Shown one piece after another: positions 34,205 to 46,046 of a stretch of 64,000 nt of DNA. The stretch lies in the NCBI RefSeq assembly GCF_963576615.1, contig NC_088712.1, positions 15,522,027-15,586,026 on the forward strand. The letters run 5' to 3'. The DNA comes from Watersipora subatra (lineage: Eukaryota > Bryozoa > Gymnolaemata > Cheilostomatida > Watersiporidae). The stretch's first letter is position 1. Every line of letters starts with the position of its first letter. Below the pieces are notes generated by a model that made no database searches, was not told where the DNA came from, and saw only the letters and a list, made by a program, of their open reading frames with translations. The position numbers were made by a program, and so were the translations under genes.

Positions 34205-37200
34205 GTAAATATATATGTGCATTTATGTTTTACATAAAAACATGCCCAAATATCTACCTTGTACTCAAAAATATACATATTGAATATTGCAAATGCGCTT
34301 GTATTTTGTATATACACGGATTCAAAGTACAATGTATATGAAGTATTTTATGTTTTATATATTTTGAAACTCCCTTTCGGCATTGCGAGACTGTCTGTTA
34401 GTCTGCCTGAATAAAATGTGTTTTCACATTTTTCAGCCGAGTTTGAAAAACTGGACAGGCATATGCTCCCTATCTTTTGCTGGGTTGCTAAAATATTTAG
34501 TTTTGAAACCTGAACTTGTTCTTTTTAAGAAGCTTTTAAACACCCATCTGATCAAAAAATCAAGTATCCAAAATAGATGCGCTCATGACTTATTGTCCTA
34601 AAAACAGTGTAACCTTTTTGTTAAAATTTACACCCATGCTGAAAAATGGTTAAGCTTTATAAAAATATTTACATGCAATACAAAGGGTGAAAATGAACTT
34701 AGATATAATCTTTTAGGATATTAAACTTTTATATAAACTTAAACATATCCATAGACCATCTAAATTATGTTCACACACATACAAGTTCTCATTGTACAGA
34801 CAGATTGTGGAATACTATGTTGAATTTTCAAAAAACTTTGCAGAACAGATGAGAAAAAAAGAGGACTGCACGAAAGGCTAGTCGAAACTCTTTGCTTTAT
34901 AAAACAGAGCTAACAAGAGCTAAAATTCAACAAACAAACAAGTATAGCAAATAATCTTGGACCTCAATTTGCCAAACTTTGTTGAACACAAATTTTGAAA
35001 TTCTGTCTACGGTCACAACTGCCTTAAATGGTGAAATACACACAAAAAGTTAATGACTCTTTTTTTTACCTGTTTTACTAGCTGCCTCTGCATATTAAAC
35101 GACAGAAAGTTTTAGTTATAGCACTTGTCTACAATGGAAATACATGATTCTTTAAAAAGATTGCCTACTCCATTATGATCTATAGCCTTTCTTATTGGTT
35201 TGCTCAGAAGTATAGAATAGAATAAGAAGAATGAGTAAGAATAAGTAAGAAAAATAAAAGCGCAAGAGATCAACTTAAAATAGATGCTAAGCAAGCTGTC
35301 AGTTAATAAATACTTCAGAGGTGATTGTTGAAAAGAATAATCAAAAAAATGCTGCAATAAAAAAATATTCAGGTATGAGATGGTTTCACTGTTAATTAAT
35401 AATTTTTTACATTACAGTGTTCGTCCTTTGTTGTATTGTAGCTAGACAAACATGTTTCTCTGACTCGACAGATGAAGTGTTTAGGGTAACGCAGTATTTA
35501 AACACATTGCCTAATGCTACTCTTACGGTTGCAGAAACCAATCATAGCTTTATACGATTTGTTAAAATTTTTCGAATTTGCAGGGTTCGCTGATTTTTTA
35601 TTTACTTAGCTAAGTTTTGAAACATCTGAATTAAGGCAGAACCATAATACTATAACAGGTAAATACTTATGATACAGTTAATAATAGACTAAATCATAAT
35701 CTCTAATAGATTACAATAGATCAGAGTGTAAATTAAGATAGGTTATTCTGATTGATTAAAAGGTGTTAATTTTTTTACTATTAGTAGGATAAACTATTTT
35801 TACATGTGTACGAACAACATCTGCACCAATTTTTGTTTGTATGCAACAACGACTTGTCACATTTTGCAAGTTGTCAGCACTATGTTTACCTAGTTCAAAA
35901 ATTGAACTTATTTAAATGAAAATAATTTTGTACTATAGAACTGCTGTAGATTGGAAAAAACAGTTATTTTATTGTTGTTACTAAATTTGATAGAGTATTT
36001 TGGTACTTACAACTTCAATTAAAGCAAACTTTAACACAGTTAAAATGGTTACAGTAAAGATTATGTAATATGCTGAGCATATAAAAATATAATTAAATTA
36101 TTATAAATAGTTCAGTGAATCTTTTACATTTAACTAGAAGCAAACAACAAGTTAAAATTTGATAAAAAGTATTCAAATATTTGCTTATGTTATTTAAATA
36201 AGTTAGCAGATTCCTCAAGCTGTTGTCAAATTCAACAATGATTTTATTGACACGCAACATATTAAAATGTTCTTATAATATGCTTGTAATTGTTGGTAAA
36301 TTTAAGTTTTTTGTAGATCATTTACTGCTAAAACCTTTATGCACAGTTTAATTGCTGATGCCACTTTTTAGTATAAATATTAATTTTTGATAATAAAATT
36401 TTTAAATTTAAGAAATTATAGCAATCATGATGCAATAAGAGCTCAGTGATGCAGGATACTATCCTGTGTTTCCATTTTGTCAAATAGAAAAGCAAAATCA
36501 TCAAAAATGATTAAAATGCAAGTTCTCAACAAAAAATCAAACTATACATCAATACCATAATGGAAAACTTTATTGGGCAATTGCCAACACTTGCTGTACT
36601 ATCGTTAGTACATGTAATTATAGCAAAATAAACTAATCTACTGTAAAACCTCTACTTTAATGCCACATCTCCTTTATTTGAATGCTATCTCTATTTGACC
36701 ACCACCATGAAAAATAAATTGAAAAATAAAGAGCCACGATCTTATTGAACGCAACCACTATCTGACCGCCTATTTGACATTATTTGATCTTTACGAGCCC
36801 GTAATATTAATATATCAGAAGAAATATGCTAGATGGTAAATTAGTGTTGATTTTTTATTGAAAATTTTATTTATTATGTGTGCATTGTCAGGCATTCATG
36901 TAGGAGTTACTATAAATTGAAAACAGTAAATCATGGTACTGTTTTATTTGCTTTCGTCAGTATGACATTTACCTTATTGATAAAAATCTTTGTACGCAAA
37001 GTTAACACAACTGCTAGTATACTGAGATGAAGGCTGTCTAGATTAGCACGATGCACTATTCCCTAAGTGTTCAGCAATCTTTTTATTAAGCTCGTTAAGT
37101 TTTGGATTATATAAATATAATATAAATAAATATAATATAAAATATGACTAAATGACATTAAAACATAAACCTTTACTATTATGAGAGCCTCTTCTGTCTG

Positions 37201-38590
37201 TCTGTTCAAAGCCAAAGTTAGAAATTTGAATAAAATATTGTTTTATACAAGAGTTAAACATGTGACAGATTACCAGCCAGAAACTCTAACAGCACCGATA
37301 ATCAACCAAATTTCCACATTTCCACATTTCCACATTTTAGAACAGTCATACATATAGTTGTTCTATGTGATTTACTATCACACCTGAAAGTCTTCCACAA
37401 GCTGGTAAAGTACTAGTTCACTATAAAGTTGATTCTATTTTCTTTGTTTGCACAACCAAAAATCTGCAGTATTCTTATAACCATAACTGTTGCTCTAAAC
37501 GTAGGTGAGAGATTTTCAAAGTTACGCCATTGCACATTCACTCATATGGCTTTTGTTCAAATATCTGGCAGCAGTTTAATCACTTCAATTGCTAAATAAT
37601 TGTAACATAAGTAAATTTTAATTGCTGAATCATTACCTTTGTTCCTTTGAGGCCGAATTATTTTTGGACAACTTTCATTAAAGTGATTGGATGCTTCATC
37701 AATTACACTTTATAATATCGAAAAGTCATATAATACAAAACTATAAAACAACTACTATAAATTGACTACCATTCCTCCAGCTTTTGTTTTGGCAAAAAGG
37801 TAAGTTGAATGATACATGTATTAACTTAGCCGTATAATACTTGAAAGTTGGTTATTAAATGTATATAAATATTTTCTTATTTGAAATGATTGTCTTTAGA
37901 GTCGAGGTAAATTATATTAGGGTAACTGCTTAGTATAAAATAAGAACTTTCTTAATTTGCTTCAACAACTTATTTTTGTTACACTGAAAAAAACTTCAAA
38001 ATATTGACATCCCTATAACAAAAATTAAGGAAATCACAAATTTCAATGTGTCCCAAAAAAGTTTGTGCTTTTCAAAACTTAATGGTCAAGCCAGAACTAT
38101 GGTTTCTTGTTTTCAAGCTCAGACCAATTCTGTAAAACCTACTCATTCTTAATAAAATACAGTTCAAGATGTAAGTTTAATTCATATTAGATTTATTTTT
38201 CAATTCTTCAACTAAGTGCAGATAATGAAAATTCTTTGATAGGAGGTCAATAATCTTAGTCATGTGACCATCACAAAAGGATAACTCAAACATATAAGTA
38301 TATGCCTAAACTGTATTATAACTACCTTACTGAACACTACATTTTCTCTGTCATCAAAGGCTTTCCCATAGCGACATCATCGGAAAGCTATATTGGTAAG
38401 GTTATACATAAAGTGTTGTTTACAGTGTTGGTACCTTTGTCGAGCTGCTAAACTAACCCATATGAGAAGAGAAATCAGTGGTCACTCCATTGATGAGTCG
38501 ATATGAGTCCATGAATCGAATGAAATAGGATCATAAAACTAAAGTTCCTTATTCATGCTACAAAACTGTCTCAATAGAATCAGACTGCGT
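34205..38590. other. 4.4-kb gene-poor stretch
   Basis: AT-rich. An ACATGTA-type remnant at 34205-34340; an interspersed fragment at 36640-36800; a triple CCACATTT repeat at about 37315-37335. A short segment at 37175-37215 (TATTATGAGAGCCTCTTCTG) resembles repeat ends but was not assigned. No conserved frame or splice-bounded exon was recognised. Confidence 0.45.
36640..36800. repeat. Interspersed element fragment, related to 14931-15060
   Basis: CTGTAAAACCTCTACTTTAATGCC followed by repeated 'TATTTGA-AYGC / TATTTGACC' phrases. Transposon-like; boundaries unknown. Confidence 0.5.
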
Positions 38591-38593
38591 CGA

Positions 38594-38602
38594 TCTATAT
38601 AT
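38594..38602 (+). promoter_or_regulatory. TATA-like element upstream of the 38686 gene
   Basis: CGATCTATATATTCG lies about 85-90 bases before the ATG, with a second CATATATACC about 37 bases before. Positional evidence only. Confidence 0.3.
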
Positions 38603-38685
38603 TCGTTCTGTTTAGCTCAACAGACTTTACTTCAGTAAGCTGAAGTCATATATACCAAATGCTTTTAGAACTGAAATCAAAGAAA

Positions 38686-39896
38686 ATGAACTTCAAAATT
38701 ACAAGCCTGTCTCTTGCGATCTGTCTTTCAGCAGTCTGTAAGTGAATCTTCTAATAGAAACAATTTTAACCAACTCACACCTTCGTTGGCTAATAATTCA
38801 TGTAATACTATGAAACACCTTAAACTCTATCAACGGTTGTTATAAAATATAGACTGTAAAAATAATTTGAGTGTTTCAAACGCATACGGTTACATACTAA
38901 CTTATAATATAAGCAATTTTGTTTTAGAGTTGTAGTTGACGCCGAAAAAAATTCTTTTCTATTTTAATTGTTTAAACCATATTTAAACAAGCTAATTTGA
39001 CTTTACATAAATAGTAAAGTGTTGCATGCAAGTTGCTTTATGCTTTTCAAGCAATAATCATATTTGGAATATAATAATATAATATATAATAATACAATAA
39101 TATATTTGAATCATATATGTTGACAAAATAACACATGTTTTAAAACTCAATTTAACAAAAGATTATAAGCCAGTTGATTTTGCTCAAAATATGTATATTG
39201 CTAAATGTTACGGCATATTGTAAAACTTTGAAAACAAATTATATCACATGCTGTGTGATTTTGAAGCATGAACAATATTCCAACCTATTTTTCGGAACAC
39301 AAATGTTTTGAACTGTATTTAAAAGATTTAGCACACTTAAACTTTAGAAAAAGCTTAGCAACATATTGCTGCAACCATTATTATAGTTATTGTAGTTGTT
39401 ATTAATATAAGTGTAATAGTTCCTTTTCTAATGTTTTTTTTGTATTCATGAAAAGCTATTTTATCAAAATCATTATTTGTATTTCAATTGCTACACATTG
39501 TTAGGTTGAAATGAAACCTTTAATTTTATTTTATATGCTAACTGATTTTTAGGCTTTGGTATATGCTTTGGAAGACACAATCAAACACAAATCTGCACAG
39601 AAGATGCCTGTGAAACAGATTGCATGAATATATACAGCTGCGGAAATGGCACTTGCAATGAATGGAGATGCGAGTGTGCAAACTGCCCATCATTAGGTGA
39701 CGAGACGGACTGTAATTTAGTCTGCCAGAAAAAGGGATTTGCTTATGGAAAAGGACCCAAAATTGGCACCACAAAGGATTGTGTGTGTTTTAAAAACTGT
39801 AAAGAAGACCATTACTGTTGTCATGTTTGTAGACATCTCGGATGTCAGTATGGAACATGTTTAGACTCACAGTGTGCTTGTCACAATTGCTTGTGA
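38686..39896 (+). CDS. Secreted three-domain CSαβ peptide with a reduced middle domain
   Basis: Exons 38686-38737 (signal MNFKITSLSLAICLSAV, donor GTAAGT) and 39553-39896 (acceptor TTTTTAG); phase 1, junction Cys; 131 residues. D1, residues 32-62, has the full eight-Cys pattern. D2, residues 65-96: by alignment its first Cys is Leu65 and the Cys of the GxC motif is Gly85 (GKG), leaving CxxxC (71, 75) and CxC (94, 96). In six-Cys CSαβ folds the first and fourth Cys pair, so exactly one disulfide is lost. D3, residues 100-130, has eight Cys plus an extra one (CC at 106-107). A further Cys (22) lies before D1. Poly(A) signals at 40256 and 40290. Probably functional: no stops, intact splice sites. 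Confidence 0.87.
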
Positions 39897-40794
39897 TTGA
39901 TTTTACATTTTGAGATATCTCTACAGTACATATCTTCACTTATTGATGAGATAACATAGAAGGCAACCACATACATGTTACATTCCAGCTTGCATCTCAT
40001 GATTTTGTAACATGTTACAATGTTGCTTCTTGTAATGCTTGCAAGGTGCCTCAACTTTTACAGTTATGAAAATGAAAATCAATTTCTAAGTTTTTATAGC
40101 ACGCTGAATATAACACAAATATATTTTGTTGAAGTCATTGCTACATTGTAACCACAATATTTTTTAGTCTCAAATTCAGTTGTTCAAAACAAGGCTATAT
40201 TGGCCTTTGAAGAATTCACTAATTATCAGCTTTAAAAGATTTTCCTAACTAAAAAAATAAATTTTGATTTCTATAAATGATAAAATCATAATAAAGTTAA
40301 AACTGTGGGTTTACATTGTAAAAAGTTGTCTGCCAACACAAAACAAAAGAATATGCTTTCAAAATGCGCCAAAGTAACCAAGATTACTTGAACAAGAACA
40401 TACCCTGCACAACTGTTCTGATCAAGCTGCAAGAGCTGCCTTCCTTGATTTCTCTAAGATATTGTGAGCACTCTTTTACTGCCTACTTCCTTAACAGTTG
40501 AGCTGAGCCAAATGTTTGTTCATCAGCTTGCGAACTTCAGTTGGCAAGTGAAAGTTAACACAATTTACTTTTCATCAAACCATCATCTAATAAAATGAAC
40601 AATTAGAGACTTGTTTTCTCTTGTTTAACTCTGCTACCCTTGTTCAAAGACAGGGTAAATTTTTAGTAATCGAGGTTACTACTGAAATAAAAAAATACCA
40701 GAGAATGGTGATCATTTATCAATGTATCATATACTTAAAACAGTATTATTAAACTGTTATTTGTGATTCTAATTGTGGCACCACTTGCGATGAT
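39897..40794. other. 3' flank of the 38686 gene, nothing else recognised
   Basis: 3' UTR candidate to about 40310 (AATAAA at 40256 and 40290), then AT-rich unique sequence up to the satellite. Confidence 0.5.
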
Positions 40795-41455
40795 ATGATA
40801 GTAATACTACATACTAATCATGATAATAATAGTAATACTAATAATCATGATAATAATAGTAATACTAATAATCATGAAAATAATAGTAATACTAATAAGC
40901 ATGATAACAATTGTAATACTAATAATCATGATAAAAATAGTAATACTAATCGTCATGATAATAATAGTAATGCTAATAATCATGATAAGAATAGTAATAC
41001 TACTAATCATAATAATAAAAGGAATACTAACAATCATGATAATAATAGTAATACTAATAATTATGATAATAATAGTAATACTAATAATCATGATAATAAT
41101 AGTAATACTAATAATCATGATTATAATAGTAATACTTATAACCATGTTAATAATAGTAATACTAATAATCATGATAATAATAGTAATACTAATAATCCTG
41201 ATAATAATAGTAATAATCATGATAATAATACTAATACTAATAATCATGATAATAATAGTAATACTAATATTCATGATAATAATAGAAATATTAATAATCA
41301 TGATAATAATAGTAATACTAATAATCATGATAATAATAGTAATAATAGTAATAACCATGATAGTATTAGTAATACTAGTAATCATGATAGTAATAGTAAT
41401 ATTAATAATCATGATAATAATAGTAATACTAATAATCATGATAATAATAGTAATA
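40795..41455. repeat. 27-bp satellite, left block
   Basis: About 24 units of ATGATAATAATAGTAATACT-AATAATC (27 bp), moderately diverged and without higher-order order. Because 27 is a multiple of 3 and the unit lacks stops in several frames, long frames open on both strands (for example Asn-rich 230 codons); they are not genes. Confidence 0.95.
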
Positions 41456-42663
41456 CCCTAGGACACTTATATTTTGCTAGTATTTAGTTTCGTGAGTAGC
41501 ACACAGAGTAAAATTTTGCTGCAACTTAATTTCGCAGCTCTGATGGGTGCGAAAATATAGTGATGTGAAAATAAATGCAGTGGAACAGACATCATTAGAT
41601 TCCTCAGGTTCATTTCACTGATATGAAAAAATTTTCAATTTGGGACTACCGTACTTTTCGGACTATAAAACACACTACTATATAAGCTGCATCTGCTTTA
41701 TTTTCCAATAAACGATAATAAAACAATACATAAACTGCACCTTGGTATATGCCGCAGAACTAGGACTGTGCTTTTTAACATGGCAGCAACTTTGCCGTTT
41801 AAAACGGAACAGTGCAGAACGACACAGTTTCGTATTGTCTGATGCTTTTTAACTTAGTGCCTAACGGGACAGTACCGTGAGGCATTGTTTCGTATTTTCT
41901 TTCATCGCTAGAAGTGCACTAATTGGAGATTCCCGTTAGTGCGCCCTAGTAGTGAAAGAAAAAGCCACAGATTAGCCGCACTCTTATATAAGCCGCATGG
42001 CTCAAATCATCAGAAAAAGTAGCGGCTAATAGTCCGAAAAGTACGGTAGTTTTTATTTGTGATCCGCAGGTAGAAATGTGTAGGCGAGATCAATAATGCA
42101 ATTTGATTGCTTGCTTCCATTTGTTTCCTGGACTATCAATGACGTCAAGGTCCCTGCCACAGTGACCTATGTGGTACCAATATTAGAATTCAAGTATTTA
42201 TAGCACGCGGTGGCCATGGCCATGGCTCCGGGTGTTGTTGCTTTTGGTTGGTAATAAAATTCATCACCACAATAATTATTATTCAATTTTATGACTTTCC
42301 CTACCAGACTGTCATCTTCATCAGTTACAAATTCAATGACTAAACTAATATCATCATCTTCCTAAATTGTCTAGGTTTTTCCAAAAAAAACTTATTATCT
42401 TAATTTGTTTTGCCATGCCGCTCAGTCGGTGTATTAGCTATTATGAGTTTAACAAAAATTGCCCAATGAGACAACCACACACCAAACTTGCTTGCATTTC
42501 CAATATGTCAATTTTATTGTGAATATCAATGAACAAAGCCATTTAATTTCCCGTTTTTGCTTGTTCGTTATGATTGTTTAGTTTCGCTCATGAAGTTTTC
42601 GTGAGAGGATGTTGCCGCGAAAATGCGAAAGTTAGATGCCGCAAATACATAAGTGTCCTAGGG
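41456..42663. mobile_element. TA-target TIR transposon family 'CCCTAGGACACTT', copy 2
   Basis: 1208 bp, same termini and subterminal TTTCGC motifs as 31556-32921; similar in the outer 250 bp on each side but different in the middle. It is inserted in the 27-bp satellite: the flanks AGTAATA and TACTAATAATCATG join to the normal satellite unit when the element and one TA are removed, which proves the TA target duplication. It contains a nested element, 41649-42046. Confidence 0.9.
41649..42046. mobile_element. Nested MITE, 'CCGTACTTTTCGGACTAT' termini
   Basis: 398 bp with inverted ends CCGTACTTTTCGGACTAT (right end complement GTCCGAAAAGTACGG), flanked by TA (41647-41648 and 42047-42048). The sister host element at about 31743-31755 reads GACTAGTTTGTATTTGTGA, the empty site with one TA. 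Internal ATAAGCCGC/GCGGCT motifs near both ends. Non-autonomous. Confidence 0.88.
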
Positions 42664-43985
42664 TACTAATAATCATGATAATAATAGTAATAGTAATAAT
42701 CATGATAATAATAGTAATACTAATAATCATGATAATAATAGTAATACTAATCATGATAATAATAGTAATACTAATAATCATGATAATAAAAGTAATAATA
42801 ATCATGATAATAATAGTAATAATAATAATCATAATAATAATAGTAATACTAATAATCATGATAATAATAGTAATACTAATAATCATGATAATAATAGTAA
42901 TACTAATAATCATGATAATAAAAGTAATAATAATCATGATAATAATAGTAATAATAATAATCATAATAATAATAGTAATACTAATAATCATGATAATAAT
43001 AGTAATACTAATAATCATGATAATAAAAGTAATAATAATCATGATAATAATAGTAATAATAATAATCATAATAATAGTAATACTAATAATCATGATAATA
43101 ATAGTAATACTAATAATCATGATAATAATAGTAATACTAATAATCATGATAATAAAAGTAATAATAATCATGATAATAATAGTAATAATAATAATCATAA
43201 TAATAATAGTAATACTAATAATCATGATAATAATAGTAATACTAATAATCATGATAATAAAAGTAATAATAATCATGATAATAATAGTAATAATAATAAT
43301 CATAATAATAATAGTAATACTAATAATCATGATAATAATAGTAATACTAATAATCATGATAATAATAGTAATACTAATAATCATGATAATAAAAGTAATA
43401 ATAATCATGATAATAATAGTAATACTAATAATCATGATAATAATAGTAATACTAATAATCATGATAATAAAAGTAATAATAATCATGATAATAATAGTAA
43501 TAATAATAATCATAATAATAATAGTAATACTAATAATCATGATAATAATAGTAATACTAATAATCATAATAATAATACTAATAATCATAATAATAATAGT
43601 AATACTAATAATCATGATAATAATAGTAATACTAATAACCATGATAATAATAGTAATACTAATAATCATGATAATAATAATAATAGTAATAACCATGATA
43701 ATAATAGTAATGCTAATAATCATGGTAATAATAGTAATACTAATAATCATGGTAATAATAGTAATACTAATAATCATGATAATAATAGCAATGCTAATAA
43801 TCATGGTAATAATAGTAATACTAATAATCATGATAATAAGAGTAATACTAATAACCATGATAATAATAGGAATACTACTAGTCATGATAATAATAGTAAT
43901 ACTAATGATAATAATAGTAATAATAATAATAATCGTGGTAGTAATAGTAATACTAACAATCATGATAATAATAGTAATTATAAAA
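42664..43985. repeat. 27-bp satellite, right block, with higher-order repeats
   Basis: About 49 units. From about 42720 to 43550 four unit types (27-bp type with ACTAATAATC; 24-bp type with AAAAGTAATAATAATC; 27-bp type with GTAATAATAATAATC; type starting ATAATAATAATAG) recur in a fixed order, giving higher-order repeats of about 105-132 bp. Right of 43600 the units become single and diverged (CATGGTAATAAT variants). The 443- and 478-codon frames here are artefacts. Confidence 0.93.
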
Positions 43986-46040
43986 ATCCTGATAATATTA
44001 GAAACTGATCACAATAAAAAAGTTTATAATATAGTATTACTACTCACAAATACATGTTTTGCTAAATTGTAGCTGCTTTACATCATAGTTGAAGGCTTGC
44101 ATCGTAAAATTTCTTTTCTTTTAGAGATAATCTTTTTTTTGCTAACATCAAAGTCTTATCAGGAACATAAATTATAACGAGAGTACTAACATAATTAAAC
44201 ATCTTTTTCAAATTTTCTCAACTCAACTTTAGCTCAAATAAAAAATGAAAACTTTGTTATTAGAATTATTTAGCCAGGTACTATCTCAACTAAAGCATCT
44301 TGCAACAGCTGTTCAACTTTATGATGTATAAGATAGCTCACTAGATGTACGCGCACTACTGCCAACAGTTGGTCTGTAATAAAGCCCATGGCTAAAGAGT
44401 TGCGTCATTACTTCAAAGATACCATGTGTAGTGTTTTCTACAAATGATAGTCAAATAGAAGTCATAAAGAAAAAACCTTTATTTGGCAGCGCTTAAGATA
44501 AACCATTTAAGATCTCAGTGCTGAGTTTTATTTTCTATAATTTAAAACTAATTGTATAAGTAATCGAATAAGCTAATCATTTAAAATTTTTGTAGCATTT
44601 TGCTTTGTTTCTAACAATCTTTAAAACTCTGTGCAAATGTTTAAATAATTTCTACTAAAACACTGTCATATGAAATATTTCTTTTTTCTGCAAATCTCAA
44701 ATACTAGAACTGCCAAATTTTTAGCTTTGCATAATTAAAAGGGCTAAGCAAGTGAAAATATAATGTGAAATTGCATAAAGAGTAAACAAAAAATGTGAAT
44801 CTGAGCTGAAAATTTATTAAAATATATGTTCAACATATTAAAATAAAAAACACATTAAAATAAGTTATATATTAAACATATGTTAAAATAAAAAAGTTAT
44901 GCAAGTTAAATGTCAAAAATTTTTTAAAGTCAAAATTTTTTTAAAGTTAGAGTACTACAAGTTTATCTTTTCATAAACAATGAACAATATGTAGTCGTTA
45001 ACATCCAGTTTCCAGTACGTTAATCTAGTTATAATCTATTACATACTTCATTGGAAGCCTTTAGTCACTGCCAAGCTATTTAGACAATTGATTGATTGTT
45101 TTTAAAAGAACACTCAATAAAAAAGTAACTCCTGCGCTAGTGTTGTCATTTGAAAGAGAAGGTGAGTAATTGTTTATCTTATCTTGAAGAACTTCCTAAT
45201 GAAGTGTATCAAGATGATTAAATGTTATTGATAGCAACTATGCCTTTCCAAAGTCATGATATTTGATTGTTATAAAGAAATTATGCAAGTACACGTGATT
45301 GGCTGCTGTGTGAAATGTATCTTTAACATTGCTTTAGTTCATTAAACTTTTCAGAAAAGTTTTTGAAATAATTTTTTTCTGAATTTCAATAAAATTGAAC
45401 TGTAAATCTAACTCTGCATTAATAAAAGTTTCTACCTTTTTCTATTGCTTCAATTAAAAAATTACCATGTGAATTATTTTATTGGCATTAAGTTTTTTGA
45501 TGAAAACTACTTAGTTATTTTCATACTTGCAATTGAATAAATATTACATCACTTGAAAATACAAAAAATGATTTTGGGACCTACCATTGCACAACCCTAT
45601 CTACATGCACATGTACATTGATAGTAAAAATAAACATATTTCACATTTCCAACACATTTTAAAATTTTAAATCTAGCCAAATAACTAAATTACGTTTACA
45701 TATATACTGTATATCTTGATGGATGTAATGGCATGCGTATCCATAGGATAGGTACAAGTTATTCATTTTTTTGGATTCCAAAGTTTTTGGAAAATATTAA
45801 ATTACCTTTTGTTTATGCTAGAAAATAATTCAAATAAAATCTGACCTAGCTAAAAAACACCTGCAGCCAAATAGGTCATACAAAAATCGAATACTATTTT
45901 CAGTATTATGTTTGGTGAAAATTCAAAATAATAGCCAAGTTGCCACAGATAATCGATAAGTTTTGTTATCATTTCTACTGCAGATCAATAATATTTTGAA
46001 ATTTTACATGCTGCCATGTGATAGAAGAAAAAGACACCCA
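43986..46040. other. 2-kb stretch, nothing recognised
   Basis: AT-rich; no splice-bounded exon or repeat recognised. The last 150 bases are the promoter region of the 46047 gene. Confidence 0.45.
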
Positions 46041-46046
46041 AATACA

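Noticed and set aside
40795-41455. CRISPR-like array of regular repeats
   Set aside because: Units are contiguous without unique spacers and the genome is eukaryotic; it is a satellite.
42632-44072. Open frames of 443 and 478 codons (Ile/Met/Val rich) and the Asn-rich 230-codon frame at 40795
   Set aside because: They are frames through a 27-bp satellite, open on both strands at once because the unit is a multiple of three without stops. No start context, splice sites or conserved domain.
46008-46046. Upstream in-frame ATG for the single-domain gene
   Set aside because: It would place a charged stretch before the hydrophobic core; the ATG at 46047 gives a standard signal peptide as in the paralogues.
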